Shown here piece after piece: positions 54,829 through 63,707 of a DNA stretch of 64,000 nt. The translations under genes and the position numbers were made by a program. The DNA comes from Antiquaquibacter metalliresistens. Its GTDB lineage: Bacteria > Actinomycetota > Actinomycetes > Actinomycetales > Microbacteriaceae. Numbering within the stretch: the first letter of the stretch is position 1; each line of letters begins with the position of its first letter. Under the pieces are notes generated by a model. It was not told where the DNA came from. It saw only the letters and a program-made list of their open reading frames with translations, and ran no database searches. Location of the stretch: NCBI RefSeq assembly GCF_029211225.1, contig NZ_JARGEM010000002.1, positions 310,001 through 374,000 on the forward strand. The letters run 5' to 3'.

Positions 54829-56085
54829 TCAGCCGACCACGATGCCGCGCTGCAGCACGAACTTGTTGTCGCCGTCGTAGGCGTACACGCCGTAGTACCC
54901 CGACTCGACGTCGCCTTCCACCGTGAGATTCACCGAACCGGACACTCCGTCGTAGTCGATGTCCGACTGCGTCTTCAGCACGTCGAGGCACTCGACGAAG
55001 CTCGTGCACTTGATACCACCGCGAGAGACGTCGCGCAGCGCCTGCGCGATCGAACGGCCCCCGTCGTCGTCCGCGACGATCGCCGCGAGTGCGGCGAGCA
55101 CGGTCGCGTCGTAGGCCTCGGCCGAGTATCGGAACGTCCCCAGGTTCGGATCGGTCTGCTTGAGCCGGGCCTTGAAGGCGTCGTCCGGCTCGACGCCGTC
55201 GATGATGCCGTTCACGCCGGCAAGGGTGCCCGGCGAGAACGCCTGGTTGTAGTCGCCGGTGTTCTGCGTGGTCAGCCACAGCTTTCCCGCCCCGTATCCG
55301 GCGGCAAGGCTCTGCGTGATGAGGCCCTTCGTGAGATCGAATGCGTTGTAGTCGCTCGCGATGACGAGCACGTCCGGTGCGGCATCCTTGACGGCGGCGA
55401 TCGCCGGCGCCAGATCGGTGGTGGATGCCGCGACCCCCTGCGCCACGACGAGCTCGCCGCCCTCGGACTCGAGCCCCGCCTCGAGGTTCTCGAGCAGCGA
55501 CCGACCGAGCGGGTCGTCGACGTAGAGCAGGCCGACCTTCTTGCCCGCGAGCTCCTGCGCGAGTGCGAGCCCCTGCAGTCCGTACGCGGGGATCGTGCGC
55601 GAGAGGTAGCCGGCGTCCTGCACGTCGGTCAGCTGCGGCAGGGTCGCCGCCGGTGAGACGATCGGCACCTTGGCCTGCCGGGCCAGCGGGGCGAGCCGCT
55701 GCGCGATGACCGAGGACGTGGGTCCGATGATCACGTCCACCCCCTGTGCGACCAGATCGGCGAACGAGGCCTCGGCGACCTGCCCCGATGCGTCGCCCGA
55801 GTCCCGCGCGACGAGCTCGACGGGCACGCCCGCGACACCGCCCGCCTCGTTGATCTCCCGCACCGCGGTGGCCACGCCGGCGGCCTGCGCCGGTGCGAGA
55901 AAGGCGAAGGTCCCCGAGGTCGGGAAGATCGTGCCGATCCGCAGCACCCCGTCGCCCGTCGGGTCGACGGTCTCCACGGGCGTCGGCGTCGGTAGCGGCA
56001 CCGGTGCCGGCGCACTGCAGGCGACGAGACCGATCACGAGACCCGCGGCGACCGCGAGGCCGAGCGAGTTGCGAGCGCGCGACAT
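54829..56085 (-). CDS. Solute-binding lipoprotein of the liv system, copy 3
   Basis: A 418-residue paralogue, the first of the three in direction of transcription. Lipobox LVAC gives Cys23, followed by a Pro-rich linker and RIGTIFPTSGTFAFLAPAQAAG. The Cys pair is kept in GIKCTSFVEC, followed by DYDGVSGSVNL. ATG at 56085 has AGGGAG upstream and is preferred over a Met 14 codons earlier. It is the most divergent of the three at the ligand-facing segments, which may mean a different ligand. Confidence 0.9.
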   Translation of the reverse strand: MSRARNSLGLAVAAGLVIGLVACSAPAPVPLPTPTPVETVDPTGDGVLRIGTIFPTSGTFAFLAPAQAAGVATAVREINEAGGVAGVPVELVARDSGDASGQVAEASFADLVAQGVDVIIGPTSSVIAQRLAPLARQAKVPIVSPAATLPQLTDVQDAGYLSRTIPAYGLQGLALAQELAGKKVGLLYVDDPLGRSLLENLEAGLESEGGELVVAQGVAASTTDLAPAIAAVKDAAPDVLVIASDYNAFDLTKGLITQSLAAGYGAGKLWLTTQNTGDYNQAFSPGTLAGVNGIIDGVEPDDAFKARLKQTDPNLGTFRYSAEAYDATVLAALAAIVADDDGGRSIAQALRDVSRGGIKCTSFVECLDVLKTQSDIDYDGVSGSVNLTVEGDVESGYYGVYAYDGDNKFVLQRGIVVG

Positions 56086-56151
56086 GGCGGCTCCCTTCGG
56101 GTGGGCGATCCGGACGTTGGGCAACATTACCCGCGAGCAGCGACCGGTGGG

Positions 56152-57090
56152 CTACGGCGCGCCCGGTGGCTCCTGGAGCTCCCGTCGCCGGCCCGCGGGC
56201 AGGAACATGTCGATCGTCAGCAGCACCAGCGCGACCCACACGATGCCGAAGCCGATCCACCGTTCGAACGACATGGGCTCGTGCAGCACGACGACCCCGA
56301 TGATCAGTTGCAGCACCGGCGCGAGGTACTGGGTCAGACCCATGGTCGCCAGCGGCAGTCGCCGCGCGCCCGCGGCGAAGAGCAGCAGCGGTGTCGCCGT
56401 CGCGACTCCGAGCGAGAGCATCAACAGCAGGTGCACCCCACCTCCGGAGGAGATGGACAGCGATGACGTCGCCGCGATCACGACGAGCGCGATGATCGCC
56501 GCCGACGCCAGCAGCGCGGTCTCTACGGCGAGGCCGCTCACGGCATCCGCCCGTGGCCCGACGCGGTTCTTGGCGTAGCCGTAGAGCCCGAAGCTCAGTG
56601 CGAGCGCCAACGCGATCCACGGGAACGAACCGTACCCGACGGCGATGACGACCACGGCGATCGCGCCAACGCCCACGGATGCCCACTGCAGAGGCCGCAG
56701 GCGCTCGCGCAGCAGGACCACCCCCAAGAGCACCGTCACGATGGGGTTCGTGAAGTAGCCGAGCGAGGCCTCGACGACGTGCCCGCTGATACTCGCGTAG
56801 ACGTACACGGTCCAGTTGACGAGGATCAGGGCACTCGCGAACACGAGCATCGTCAGCGCCGAGCGGTCGCGCAGCAGCCCCAGCAGTCGCGGCCAGCCGC
56901 GCACGACCGTGATGATCACCACGCAGAAGACGAGGGAGAGCACGATGCGCCAGGCGATGATCTCCACCGCTCCGGCCTCGCGCAGCGAATAGAAAAGGAT
57001 CGGCAGCACACCCCAGAGCAGGTACGAACTGACCGCGAAGGCGAGTCCGCTGCCGGAGACGCGAGTCGAAGACGTCGTCGGTGCTGGCAC
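56152..57090 (-). CDS. rarD: EamA-family transporter RarD
   Basis: A 312-residue DMT-superfamily membrane protein with ten helices in two EamA repeats. RarD features are GLAFAVSSYLLWGVLPILFYSL at the start, EIIAWRIVLSL and LGYFTNPIVTVLLGVVLLRERLRPLQW, and TQYLAPVLQLIIGVVVLHE. The name is from homology to E. coli RarD, whose substrate is uncertain. GTG at 57090 is chosen as the only start placing helix 1 near the N-terminus. A perfect 17-bp palindrome overlaps this start codon. Confidence 0.88.
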   Translation of the reverse strand: MPAPTTSSTRVSGSGLAFAVSSYLLWGVLPILFYSLREAGAVEIIAWRIVLSLVFCVVIITVVRGWPRLLGLLRDRSALTMLVFASALILVNWTVYVYASISGHVVEASLGYFTNPIVTVLLGVVLLRERLRPLQWASVGVGAIAVVVIAVGYGSFPWIALALALSFGLYGYAKNRVGPRADAVSGLAVETALLASAAIIALVVIAATSSLSISSGGGVHLLLMLSLGVATATPLLLFAAGARRLPLATMGLTQYLAPVLQLIIGVVVLHEPMSFERWIGFGIVWVALVLLTIDMFLPAGRRRELQEPPGAP

Positions 57091-57099
57091 CGTGCCAGC
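57083..57099. promoter_or_regulatory. 17-bp palindrome over the rarD start codon
   Basis: GCTGGCAC and GTGCCAGC with a single central C pair perfectly. The rarD GTG (57088-57090) is inside the left arm. It could be an operator or an RNA structure that hides the start. Confidence 0.45.
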
Positions 57100-57121
57100 G
57101 TATCCCCGCGCGGCGACGCGA

Positions 57122-57152
57122 AAAGGCCCGGCGGCAATGCCACCGGGCCTTT
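57122..57152 (-). terminator. Terminator after groES
   Basis: Ten-base arms AAAGGCCCGG and CCGGGCCTTT enclose 11 nt. On the minus strand the stem runs into TTTTCGCG. It lies 22 nt beyond the groES stop and before rarD, so groES is probably monocistronic. Confidence 0.85.
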
Positions 57153-57173
57153 CGTGGTTCGTCTGGGTATGCG

Positions 57174-57470
57174 CTAGCGCACGACCACCGCGAGCACGTC
57201 GCGGGCCGAGAGCACGAGCAGGTCGTCGCCGCCGTACTTCACCTCGGTGCCACCGTACTTGGAGTAGATGACCTTGTCGCCGACCGCGATGTCGAGCGGC
57301 ACGCGGTTGCCGTTGTCGTCGATGCGACCGGGGCCGACGGCGACGACCTCGCCCTCCTGGGGCTTCTCCTTCGCCGTGTCCGGGATGACGAGACCGGACG
57401 CAGTGGTCTGCTCCGCCTCGACCTGCTTGATGACGATGCGATCCTCGAGCGGCTTGATGGACACCGACAC
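57174..57470 (-). CDS. groES: Co-chaperonin GroES
   Basis: The 98-residue lid of the GroEL chamber. It opens [31 protein letters not shown], whose TTASG segment is the mobile loop that binds GroEL, and ends [13 protein letters not shown]. The roof segment is [26 protein letters not shown] at 57470 with GAGG upstream gives the family length. No groEL follows; in many actinobacteria groEL2 is elsewhere. Two CIRCE-type repeats upstream imply control by HrcA, and a terminator follows. Confidence 0.97.
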   Translation of the reverse strand: MSVSIKPLEDRIVIKQVEAEQTTASGLVIPDTAKEKPQEGEVVAVGPGRIDDNGNRVPLDIAVGDKVIYSKYGGTEVKYGGDDLLVLSARDVLAVVVR

Positions 57471-57518
57471 GGTTGACCTCTTCCTTGTTTCCACAGCTTG
57501 TATGTGCACAGTCTTGGG

Positions 57519-57545
57519 TTGGCAACCTCACTCCGAGAGTGCCAG
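57519..57545 (-). promoter_or_regulatory. Degenerate CIRCE element (groES proximal)
   Basis: TTGGCAACC, nine bases, then GAGTGCCAG. The right arm matches CIRCE closely and the left arm has two or three mismatches, with the required 9-bp spacer. It lies 49 bp upstream of the groES GTG, closer than the perfect copy. Confidence 0.65.
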
Positions 57546-57564
57546 AAACAATCATAGGGCCTCG

Positions 57565-57591
57565 TTGGCACTCGATCAATGTGAGTGCCAA
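57565..57591 (-). promoter_or_regulatory. CIRCE element (HrcA operator) of groES
   Basis: TTGGCACTC-N9-GAGTGCCAA is a perfect inverted repeat and differs from the consensus TTAGCACTC-N9-GAGTGCTAA by one base in each arm. It lies about 95 bp before groES on the minus strand and 32 bp before the divergent methyltransferase start. HrcA bound here represses heat-shock genes. Confidence 0.92.
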
Positions 57592-57622
57592 CCAGCGTCC
57601 CCCGCTCGACCATACTGGAGCA

Positions 57623-58804
57623 ATGGATCCCGCCGAGTTGCGCGAGCTGCTGTCGACCGAAGGGTTGCGGCTGCTCGACGAGCTGCCGCAGCAGGCCTCC
57701 ACCGGTGACATCGTGCGCACCGTCTCCGACCTGCGAAAGGCCGGGCACTCCCCCGGTCTGGTCGCCGCCGTGCTGGCGCAGGCCAAGCTGCGCTCGAGGG
57801 CCGTCGCGAAGTTCGGGCCCTTCGCCGAACGGATGCTGTTCACCCCCGCCGGCCTCGAGCAGGCCACCCGACTGCCCGTCGCGGCCCAGCACGCCGGTCG
57901 ATTCCTCAGGGCGGACATCGGCTGGGTCGCCGACCTGGGCTGCGGCATCGGGGCGGATGCCCTGGCCATCGCCGCGCTCGACATCGAGGTCACGGCGGTG
58001 GAACGCGACGAGGTGACGGCGGCGATCGCCGCCTACAACCTCGCCCCGTGGTCGAACGCCCGGGTGGAGCACGCGGATGCCGAGACGGTGGACCTCAGCG
58101 GGGTCGGCGGCGTGTTCCTCGACCCGGCGCGACGCGACGGCGCGACGCGACTGAAGCATCCCGGCGACTGGTCGCCATCCCTCGACTTCGCGTTCGGGGT
58201 CGCCGAGCGGCTGCCCACCGGGATCAAGCTCGGTCCCGGGATCGATCGCGATCTCATCCCGGAGAGGGCCGAGGCGCAGTGGATCTCGGCCGATCACGAG
58301 GTCGTCGAGCTCGGGCTCTGGTTCGGTCCACTGGCCCGCGAGGGTGTGCGCCGCGCCGCGCTCGTGCTCGGCGATCACGGGGCGGCCGAGATGGTGGCCG
58401 CCGCCGACAGCGCCGACGCCGACGCCGGCGCCCTCGGCGAGTTCCTGTACGAGCCCGATGGCGCGGTCATCCGGGCCCGCCTCATCGGCGATCTGGCGCG
58501 CGAACTCGGCGGGCGCATGCTGGACCCCACGATCGCCTACATCACCGCCGACACTGCGACCACGACCCCCTTCGCCGCCGGCTTCCGGGTGCTCGAGGAC
58601 TTTCCACTCGACAAACGCACCCTCAAGCGCGCGCTCGCCGCGCGCGGCATCGGCGCGCTCGAGATCAAGAAGCGCGGCGTCGACATCGATCCGCAGGTGT
58701 TCCGCACGGAGCTGAACCTCGCCGGCGAGGCCAGCGCGACGCTCGTGCTCACCAGGATCGGCGGCAAACGGCGCGCGCTGCTGGCCGAGCGGCTTCAGCC
58801 GTAA
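57623..58804 (+). CDS. Class I SAM methyltransferase with THUMP-like C-terminus
   Basis: A 393-residue protein. A helical N-terminus leads into a Rossmann methyltransferase fold with motif I ADLGCGIGADALAIAAL near 103-119 and acidic loop VTAVERDEVTAAIA. Motif IV-like FLDPARRDGATRL follows. The C-terminal ~90 residues (LEDFPLDKRTLKRALAARGIGALEIKKRG) match the THUMP-like domain of an actinobacterial family whose substrate is probably RNA but unproven. GGAG precedes the ATG. It is divergent from groES and its 3' end overlaps the convergent DUF4190 gene by 10 nt, so no terminator fits between them. Confidence 0.85.
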   Translation: MDPAELRELLSTEGLRLLDELPQQASTGDIVRTVSDLRKAGHSPGLVAAVLAQAKLRSRAVAKFGPFAERMLFTPAGLEQATRLPVAAQHAGRFLRADIGWVADLGCGIGADALAIAALDIEVTAVERDEVTAAIAAYNLAPWSNARVEHADAETVDLSGVGGVFLDPARRDGATRLKHPGDWSPSLDFAFGVAERLPTGIKLGPGIDRDLIPERAEAQWISADHEVVELGLWFGPLAREGVRRAALVLGDHGAAEMVAAADSADADAGALGEFLYEPDGAVIRARLIGDLARELGGRMLDPTIAYITADTATTTPFAAGFRVLEDFPLDKRTLKRALAARGIGALEIKKRGVDIDPQVFRTELNLAGEASATLVLTRIGGKRRALLAERLQP

Positions 58805-59268
58805 TAGCTGGTGGAGAACACCGCGACGATCGACAGCAGCACCAGGAGGCCGAAGATCAGCCCGATGCCGATGCCGATGTATCCCGTGATCAGACCGGTG
58901 ATCCAGAAGCCGCGGGCGTAGGGCTGTCGCCGTTGCGCCAGATGCCCGGTGATGACGGCCGCGATCGAGGCGAAGAAGCCGAACCCGATGAACACGAGCA
59001 GCAGGCCTCCGATGCCGCACGCGAGCGAGGCGATCGCCAGTCCCTGCGCGGGCGCCGCCGGCTGCGCGGCGTATCCGGCCGCGCCGTAAGGCGCCGGGGG
59101 CGGAGGGGCGTACGGCGAACCGGCCGCAGGGGCGTATGGCGAACCGGCTGCCGGTGGCGGCGGAGCGGCGGGTGGCTGCGCGGGGGCCGCGGGCGGGGGC
59201 TCCACTGGAGGAACGGCGCCGACGGGCGGCGGAACGGGAATCGGTGGGATCGCGTCATCCTGAGCCAT
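58795..59268 (-). CDS. DUF4190-domain membrane protein with Pro-rich N-terminus
   Basis: A 157-residue protein. The first ~70 residues are a Pro/Ala-rich disordered segment with repeats of GSPYAP, and the rest holds two hydrophobic helices (about 78-108 and 124-150) with the DUF4190 hairpin GHLAQRRQPYARGFWITGLITGYIGIGIG. Such proteins are small membrane proteins of unknown role in actinobacteria. The ATG at 59268 is chosen. A second DUF4190 gene lies just upstream. The stop lies within the methyltransferase coding end. Confidence 0.82.
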   Translation of the reverse strand: MAQDDAIPPIPVPPPVGAVPPVEPPPAAPAQPPAAPPPPAAGSPYAPAAGSPYAPPPPAPYGAAGYAAQPAAPAQGLAIASLACGIGGLLLVFIGFGFFASIAAVITGHLAQRRQPYARGFWITGLITGYIGIGIGLIFGLLVLLSIVAVFSTSYYG

Positions 59269-59341
59269 GATCACGACCCTACCAACGACGAAGGCGGCGA
59301 GCACGGCCTATTCGCACATGCTCGCCGCCTTCGGCCGCGAA

Positions 59342-59620
59342 TCAGTAGCTGTAGCCGTAGCTGCCGAGCAGCAGGAAGGGCAGGGCGATCGACAGGATGA
59401 TGCCGAGGATGCCGAGCACCGTGAACACGATGCCCAGGATGATGCCCGCCTTCGCCAGGCCAGCACCGCCCTCGCCCGTGGTCTTGATCTGGTTCTGAGC
59501 GATGAAGCCCAGGATGATGCCGAGCGGGGCGAGCACGAACGCTGCGATGAGCGAGATGATCGCGAGAACGTTGGTGGTGCCGGCGGGAGCCGGGGCCGCG
59601 GGCGTAGTGGGCGTGGTCAT
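59342..59620 (-). CDS. Small DUF4190 membrane protein
   Basis: A 92-residue protein with a Thr/Pro/Ala N-terminus and two helices (about 17-42 and 58-84), separated by NQIKTTGEGGAGLAKAG. It is the core DUF4190 hairpin without the long proline-rich segment. AGGAGG stands just before the ATG at 59620, a near-perfect ribosome site. The last residues GSYGYSY resemble the STSYYG end of the sister protein, which supports a duplication. Function unknown. Confidence 0.82.
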   Translation of the reverse strand: MTTPTTPAAPAPAGTTNVLAIISLIAAFVLAPLGIILGFIAQNQIKTTGEGGAGLAKAGIILGIVFTVLGILGIILSIALPFLLLGSYGYSY

Positions 59621-59695
59621 GGTTCCTCCTGATTGGTCACTGAGCGGTGCCATAGTGGCAGTGCCCCGGTGAGGTGTCAACGGGGACACGGCCTG

Positions 59696-60742
59696 TTACG
59701 CCTGGACGACGGTGACCGGCAGGGTGGAATCGGCGCCGAATCCGAGCTCGGACGGCGCGCGCCCCGCCATGACCAGTTGCGCGCCGAGCGCGGCGATCAT
59801 CGCCCCGTTGTCGGTGCACAGGCTCAGCGGGGGGATGCGGAGCGCGATCCCGGCCTCGGCGCAGCGTTCGCTCGCGAGCTGACGCACCCGCGCATTCGCG
59901 ACGACGCCGCCGCCGAGCAGCAGTCGAGGGATGCCGAAGTCCGTGCACGCAGCGATCGCCTTCGTGAGCAGCACGTCGGCGACCGCCTCGCGGAAGCTCG
60001 CGGCGACGTCGGCGATCGGCACCGCGTTGCCGGCATCCTGTTCGCGCTCGACCCAGCGGGCGACCGCCGTCTTCAACCCGGAGAAGGAGAAGTCGTAGCG
60101 ATGCGCCTGAAGATCCTTGGGCAGGCTGAGCCCGCGCGGGAAGCGGATCGCCGCGGGGTCGCCGCCCTCGGCCGCACGATCGATCTCCGGTCCGCCCGGG
60201 TAGGGAAGTCCGAGCAGCCGCGCCACCTTGTCGAAGGCCTCGCCGGCCGCGTCGTCGATGGTCTCGCCGAGCAGTTCCACGTCGTCGACGAGGTCCCGCA
60301 CGTTTAGCAGCGAGGTGTGCCCTCCCGAGACCAGCAGCGCGATCGTCGGGTACTCGAGCGGATCGCCGGAGAGCAGATCCACCCCCACGTGTCCGACCAG
60401 GTGATTGACCGCGTAGAGCGGCTTGCCGAGCGCGAGGGCCAGCGCCTTGGCGGCACCGACACCGACCATGAGCGCACCAGCGAGTCCCGGGCCGCTCGTG
60501 ACCGCGATCGCGTCCAGATCCTGGAGTGCGACGCCGGCACGCTCCAGGGCCTCGCGAAGGGTCGGAACGAGCGCCTCGAGATGCGCGCGCGCCGCGACCT
60601 CGGGCACCACCCCGCCATAGCGCGCGTGCTCCTCCATCGACGAGGCGATGACGTTCGCCAGCAACTCGGTGCCGCGGACGATGCCGACGCCGGTCTCGTC
60701 GCAGCTCGTCTCGATGCCGAGCACCAGAGGTCCACCGCTCAT
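59696..60742 (-). CDS. tsaD: tRNA N6-threonylcarbamoyladenosine transferase TsaD
   Basis: Transfers the threonylcarbamoyl group to A37 of tRNAs that read ANN codons. The 348-residue ASKHA-fold protein shows [15 protein letters not shown] (8-22), metal ligands His114 and His118 in [27 protein letters not shown], and the third ligand near Asp311 in LCTDNGAM. It needs TsaB and TsaE, both encoded upstream in the same operon. Its start overlaps the rimI stop (ATGA). Confidence 0.98.
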   Translation of the reverse strand: MSGGPLVLGIETSCDETGVGIVRGTELLANVIASSMEEHARYGGVVPEVAARAHLEALVPTLREALERAGVALQDLDAIAVTSGPGLAGALMVGVGAAKALALALGKPLYAVNHLVGHVGVDLLSGDPLEYPTIALLVSGGHTSLLNVRDLVDDVELLGETIDDAAGEAFDKVARLLGLPYPGGPEIDRAAEGGDPAAIRFPRGLSLPKDLQAHRYDFSFSGLKTAVARWVEREQDAGNAVPIADVAASFREAVADVLLTKAIAACTDFGIPRLLLGGGVVANARVRQLASERCAEAGIALRIPPLSLCTDNGAMIAALGAQLVMAGRAPSELGFGADSTLPVTVVQA

Positions 60743-61218
60743 GCCGGGCTCACCTCCGGATCGGGAACGGTCAGTCGCATGACGACGGCATCGATCCCGC
60801 CGAGGTAGTAGCGCGGGCGCACGGCGATCGGCTCGAATCCGAGCGATTCGTAGAGCGACTGCGCTGCGGGATTGTCGGCGCGCACCTCGAGGAAGATCTC
60901 CCGCGCGCCGCGCTCACGCGCCTGCGCGATCAGCTGCAGCATGAGCACGCGCCCGAGTCCCGCGCGACGCGCCTCCGGCACGACGGCGATGGTCTGGATA
61001 TCGGCCTGTTCCGCGCCGCGAGGCGAGCGGAGGCCGGCGTAGGCCTGCACTCGCGTGGGGTCCGCCGGCGGGAAGGCCACCAGGTAGTAGCCGTTGCCAT
61101 CCGCGAGTTCGGCGGCCATCGTGGACCGGGACCAGTCATCGGGGGCGAAGACGGCGGACTCGATCGCCATGATCGCGTCGAGGTCGTCGGGCGTCGCCCG
61201 GCGCAGTTGCCACGTCAT
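60739..61218 (-). CDS. rimI: Ribosomal protein S18-alanine N-acetyltransferase RimI
   Basis: A 159-residue GNAT acetyltransferase. Acetyl-CoA binding residues are in [21 protein letters not shown] (motif A, with RRxGxG), then [20 protein letters not shown]. It acetylates the N-terminus of ribosomal protein S18 in E. coli; in actinobacteria it may act more broadly. The gene sits between tsaB and tsaD with ATGA overlaps on both sides, the usual operon position. Confidence 0.93.
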   Translation of the reverse strand: MTWQLRRATPDDLDAIMAIESAVFAPDDWSRSTMAAELADGNGYYLVAFPPADPTRVQAYAGLRSPRGAEQADIQTIAVVPEARRAGLGRVLMLQLIAQARERGAREIFLEVRADNPAAQSLYESLGFEPIAVRPRYYLGGIDAVVMRLTVPDPEVSPA

Positions 61219-61814
61219 CCCGTCACCCGCTTGGGGCCTGCGGAGAGCGTGACATCCGGCGAGCGCAGGTAGAGCGGTCGATCGGCCGCGAACCGGCGTC
61301 CGTTGGCGTACATGGTCTCCGCGAGCAGGCCGAGCCGCGCGGCGGACACCGTGCGCGCCGCGACCAGACGGTGCCCGTCGAGCCCGGGCCAGTCGGCGGG
61401 GGCGAGGGCCGGCTCGTGCGTGCGGATCGGGATGCCCGCGGCATCCAGCCCACTGTAGGCGGACCAGAAGACCTCGCGGCGCCTGGCGTCGGTGGTCACG
61501 ACGATCGGATCCTCCACACCCCAGGCCAGGGCGTCGTGACTGACGACGGGCACGACGGGGCGCCCGATGCCCAGCGCGAAGGCCCGCGCGGCGGCGATGC
61601 CCACACGCAGACCGGTGAAGGGGCCCGGCCCCATGCCGGCCACGACACCGGACAGGGTGGTTACGTCGATTCCCTCGATGCACACGGCGATGAGCTCGCC
61701 GACGAGCTCGGCATGGCCGCGGGTGTCATCGGATGCCGCCTCCGCGAGGATGCCCCCCTCGAGGTCGACGAGGGCGACGCTGGTGCCGGCCGAGGTGTCA
61801 ATCGCGAGCAGCAT
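61215..61814 (-). CDS. tsaB: t6A synthesis scaffold protein TsaB
   Basis: A 199-residue TsaD-like protein that lacks the catalytic metal site and holds TsaD and TsaE together. It opens LLAIDTSAGTSVALVDLE and contains VVAGMGPGPFTGLRVGIAAARAFALG, the family signature. The C-terminal half is variable as in other TsaB proteins. It overlaps tsaE by 17 nt and rimI by 4 nt. Confidence 0.95.
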   Translation of the reverse strand: MLLAIDTSAGTSVALVDLEGGILAEAASDDTRGHAELVGELIAVCIEGIDVTTLSGVVAGMGPGPFTGLRVGIAAARAFALGIGRPVVPVVSHDALAWGVEDPIVVTTDARRREVFWSAYSGLDAAGIPIRTHEPALAPADWPGLDGHRLVAARTVSAARLGLLAETMYANGRRFAADRPLYLRSPDVTLSAGPKRVTG

Positions 61815-62268
61815 CGACCCACCGCTCCCATCGCGTGCCGTGCCCGGTCAGCGTCACCTCGCGCGGCTCCGCCTCCGACTCCGCCTCGCCCCCGTGCGGA
61901 CGCACGATGTCGATCTCGAGCCAGTCGTCGGTGATGCCGTCGAGCATGCCGGCGCCCCACTCGACGACGACGATGGATGCCGCGAAGTCCAGATCGAGAT
62001 CGTCGAGCTCCGCAGCGCTGCCCAGTCGGTACGCGTCGACGTGCACGAGGGGAGCCGCACCCGGAGCCTGCCTCGGATGCGTGCGGGCCAGCACGAACGT
62101 GGGGCTGGTGACCGCGCCCCGCACGCCGAGCGCCTCGCCGATGCCGCGGGTGAGCGTGGTCTTGCCGGCACCGAGCTCGCCGTTGAGCAGCACGAGATCG
62201 CCGGCGCGCAGCTCCGCCGCGATTCGCGCACCGAGCTCGGCCATCGCCTCCGGCGTCTCGACGATCAC
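61798..62268 (-). CDS. tsaE: t6A synthesis ATPase TsaE
   Basis: A 156-residue P-loop ATPase that drives the TsaBDE cycle. Walker A is in NGELGAGKTTLTRGIGEAL (30-48), with TSPTFVLAR and VHVDAYRL downstream, and a Walker-B-like VVVEWGAG. GTG at 62268 overlaps the alr stop (GTGA) and is preferred to upstream starts that run into the alr gene. The C-terminal segment is 20-25 residues longer than E. coli TsaE. Confidence 0.95.
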   Translation of the reverse strand: MIVETPEAMAELGARIAAELRAGDLVLLNGELGAGKTTLTRGIGEALGVRGAVTSPTFVLARTHPRQAPGAAPLVHVDAYRLGSAAELDDLDLDFAASIVVVEWGAGMLDGITDDWLEIDIVRPHGGEAESEAEPREVTLTGHGTRWERWVDAARD

Positions 62269-63332
62269 GGCAGGTACTCCCGCTTCACCCGCGGCCCGAT
62301 GCGGGTGACGATCTCGTAGTTGATCGTGCCGGCCGCGGTCGCCCACTCGTCGGCCGAGGGCACGCCGAGTGCCGGGTCGCCGAACAGCACCGCGCGGTCG
62401 CCGACGCGAACCGGATCGTCCCCGACGTCGACGACGACCTGGTCCATCGCGACCCGTCCGGCGATGCGATAGCCGATGCCGTTGATGCTGATCGGTCCGC
62501 GTCCGGAGGCCTGGCGCGGGATGCCGTCCGCATACCCGAGCGGGATCAGGGCGAGCGTCGTCTCGGCCGCGGTCACGTAGTCGTGGGAGTACGAGACGCC
62601 CGTGCCCGCCGGCACGCGCTTCGCGGAGACCACGGTGGCCTCGAGTGTCATGGCCGGTCGCAGGATCGGGCCGTTCTCCACGGCGCGCAGACCGTAGGTG
62701 CTGATGCCGAACCGCACGAGGTCGTAGCGCAGCGCGGGGTCGGCGATCCCCGCGGCCGAGGCCGCGAGATGCACCAGCTCGGGCGTGAGCCCAGCAGCGG
62801 CGGCGGCATCGCGAGCGCGATCGAACGCGGTGGCCTGGGCCGCGTCATCCGCGCCCGCCAGGTGGCTCCACAGCCCGCGCACGGTGAGGCGTCCTGCGCG
62901 CTCGTGGGCGGCGGCGGCCTCGAAGAGGCGAGACCAGTCGGCCTCGGGGGCGCCGCTGCGACCGAGGCCGCTGTCGACCTTCAGCTGCACCGCGGCTCCG
63001 CCGACGCCCGCGATGGTGTCGAGCTGCTCGATGGAACTCACACCGAGGTCGACGCCGGCGGAGATCGCCGCTCGGAAGTCGGCATCCGGGGCGTGCAGCC
63101 AACAGAGCACCGGCGCCTCGACGCCGCCCGCGCGCAGCGCCAACGCCTCGTCGATGTCCACCACGCCGAGCCAGTCCGCGCCGGCCTCGAGCGCGGCGCG
63201 CGCGACCGGAACGGCACCGTGTCCGTAGGCGTTCGCCTTGACCACCGCCATCGTGGCGGCATCGCCCGCGCAGGCGCGAAGCGCTGCGACGTTCTCGCGG
63301 ATCGCCGACAGGTCGATGACTGCGCGGCGCAT
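62265..63332 (-). CDS. alr: Alanine racemase
   Basis: PLP-dependent racemase that makes D-alanine for peptidoglycan. Lys32 in VVKANAYGHGA binds PLP, and Tyr248 in GVSYSHDY is the second catalytic base. Other landmarks are KVDSGLGRSG, LVHLAASAAG, YDLVRFGISTYG and RVAMDQVVVDVG. ATG at 63332 (MRRAVIDLSAIREN) gives 355 residues. It shares a base with the acpS stop (TGATG) and overlaps tsaE. Confidence 0.97.
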   Translation of the reverse strand: MRRAVIDLSAIRENVAALRACAGDAATMAVVKANAYGHGAVPVARAALEAGADWLGVVDIDEALALRAGGVEAPVLCWLHAPDADFRAAISAGVDLGVSSIEQLDTIAGVGGAAVQLKVDSGLGRSGAPEADWSRLFEAAAAHERAGRLTVRGLWSHLAGADDAAQATAFDRARDAAAAAGLTPELVHLAASAAGIADPALRYDLVRFGISTYGLRAVENGPILRPAMTLEATVVSAKRVPAGTGVSYSHDYVTAAETTLALIPLGYADGIPRQASGRGPISINGIGYRIAGRVAMDQVVVDVGDDPVRVGDRAVLFGDPALGVPSADEWATAAGTINYEIVTRIGPRVKREYLP

Positions 63333-63703
63333 CAGGACTCGGTCACCACGTACGCGATGGCCAAACCGGAATCGTGGCTCATCGAGAGATGGATCGCACG
63401 GATGCCCTGGCGCTCGGCGATCTGCCGCGTCGTGCCCTCGAGCTCGAATCCCGGGTTGCCGAACTCGTCGGCGACCACGCGCAGGTCGCTCCAGCTCCAC
63501 GGGATGCCGCCGGAATCCCCGAGCGCCTTGACGAGCGCCTCCTTCGCGGCGAACCGGCCGGCGAGGGACCGCAGCGGCATGGGCTTGCCATCCTTGATCT
63601 GTTCGCTCTCGGCGAACAGTCTCGCCGTGAGTCGAGGCGTCGTCGTGAGGCGGCGTTCGAACCGCGCGACATCGACGATGTCCACGCCGACTCCGACGAT
63701 CAT
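63332..63703 (-). CDS. acpS: Holo-[acyl-carrier-protein] synthase
   Basis: Transfers 4'-phosphopantetheine from CoA to the serine of acyl carrier protein. The 123-residue protein has the metal ligands Asp8 in GVDIVDVARF and Glu55 in RFAAKEALVKAL, and the C-terminal HLSMSHDSGLAIAYVV. It lies 4 nt after glmS and overlaps alr by one base, so fatty-acid and wall precursor genes are in one transcript. Confidence 0.97.
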   Translation of the reverse strand: MIVGVGVDIVDVARFERRLTTTPRLTARLFAESEQIKDGKPMPLRSLAGRFAAKEALVKALGDSGGIPWSWSDLRVVADEFGNPGFELEGTTRQIAERQGIRAIHLSMSHDSGLAIAYVVTES

Positions 63704-63707
63704 GACG

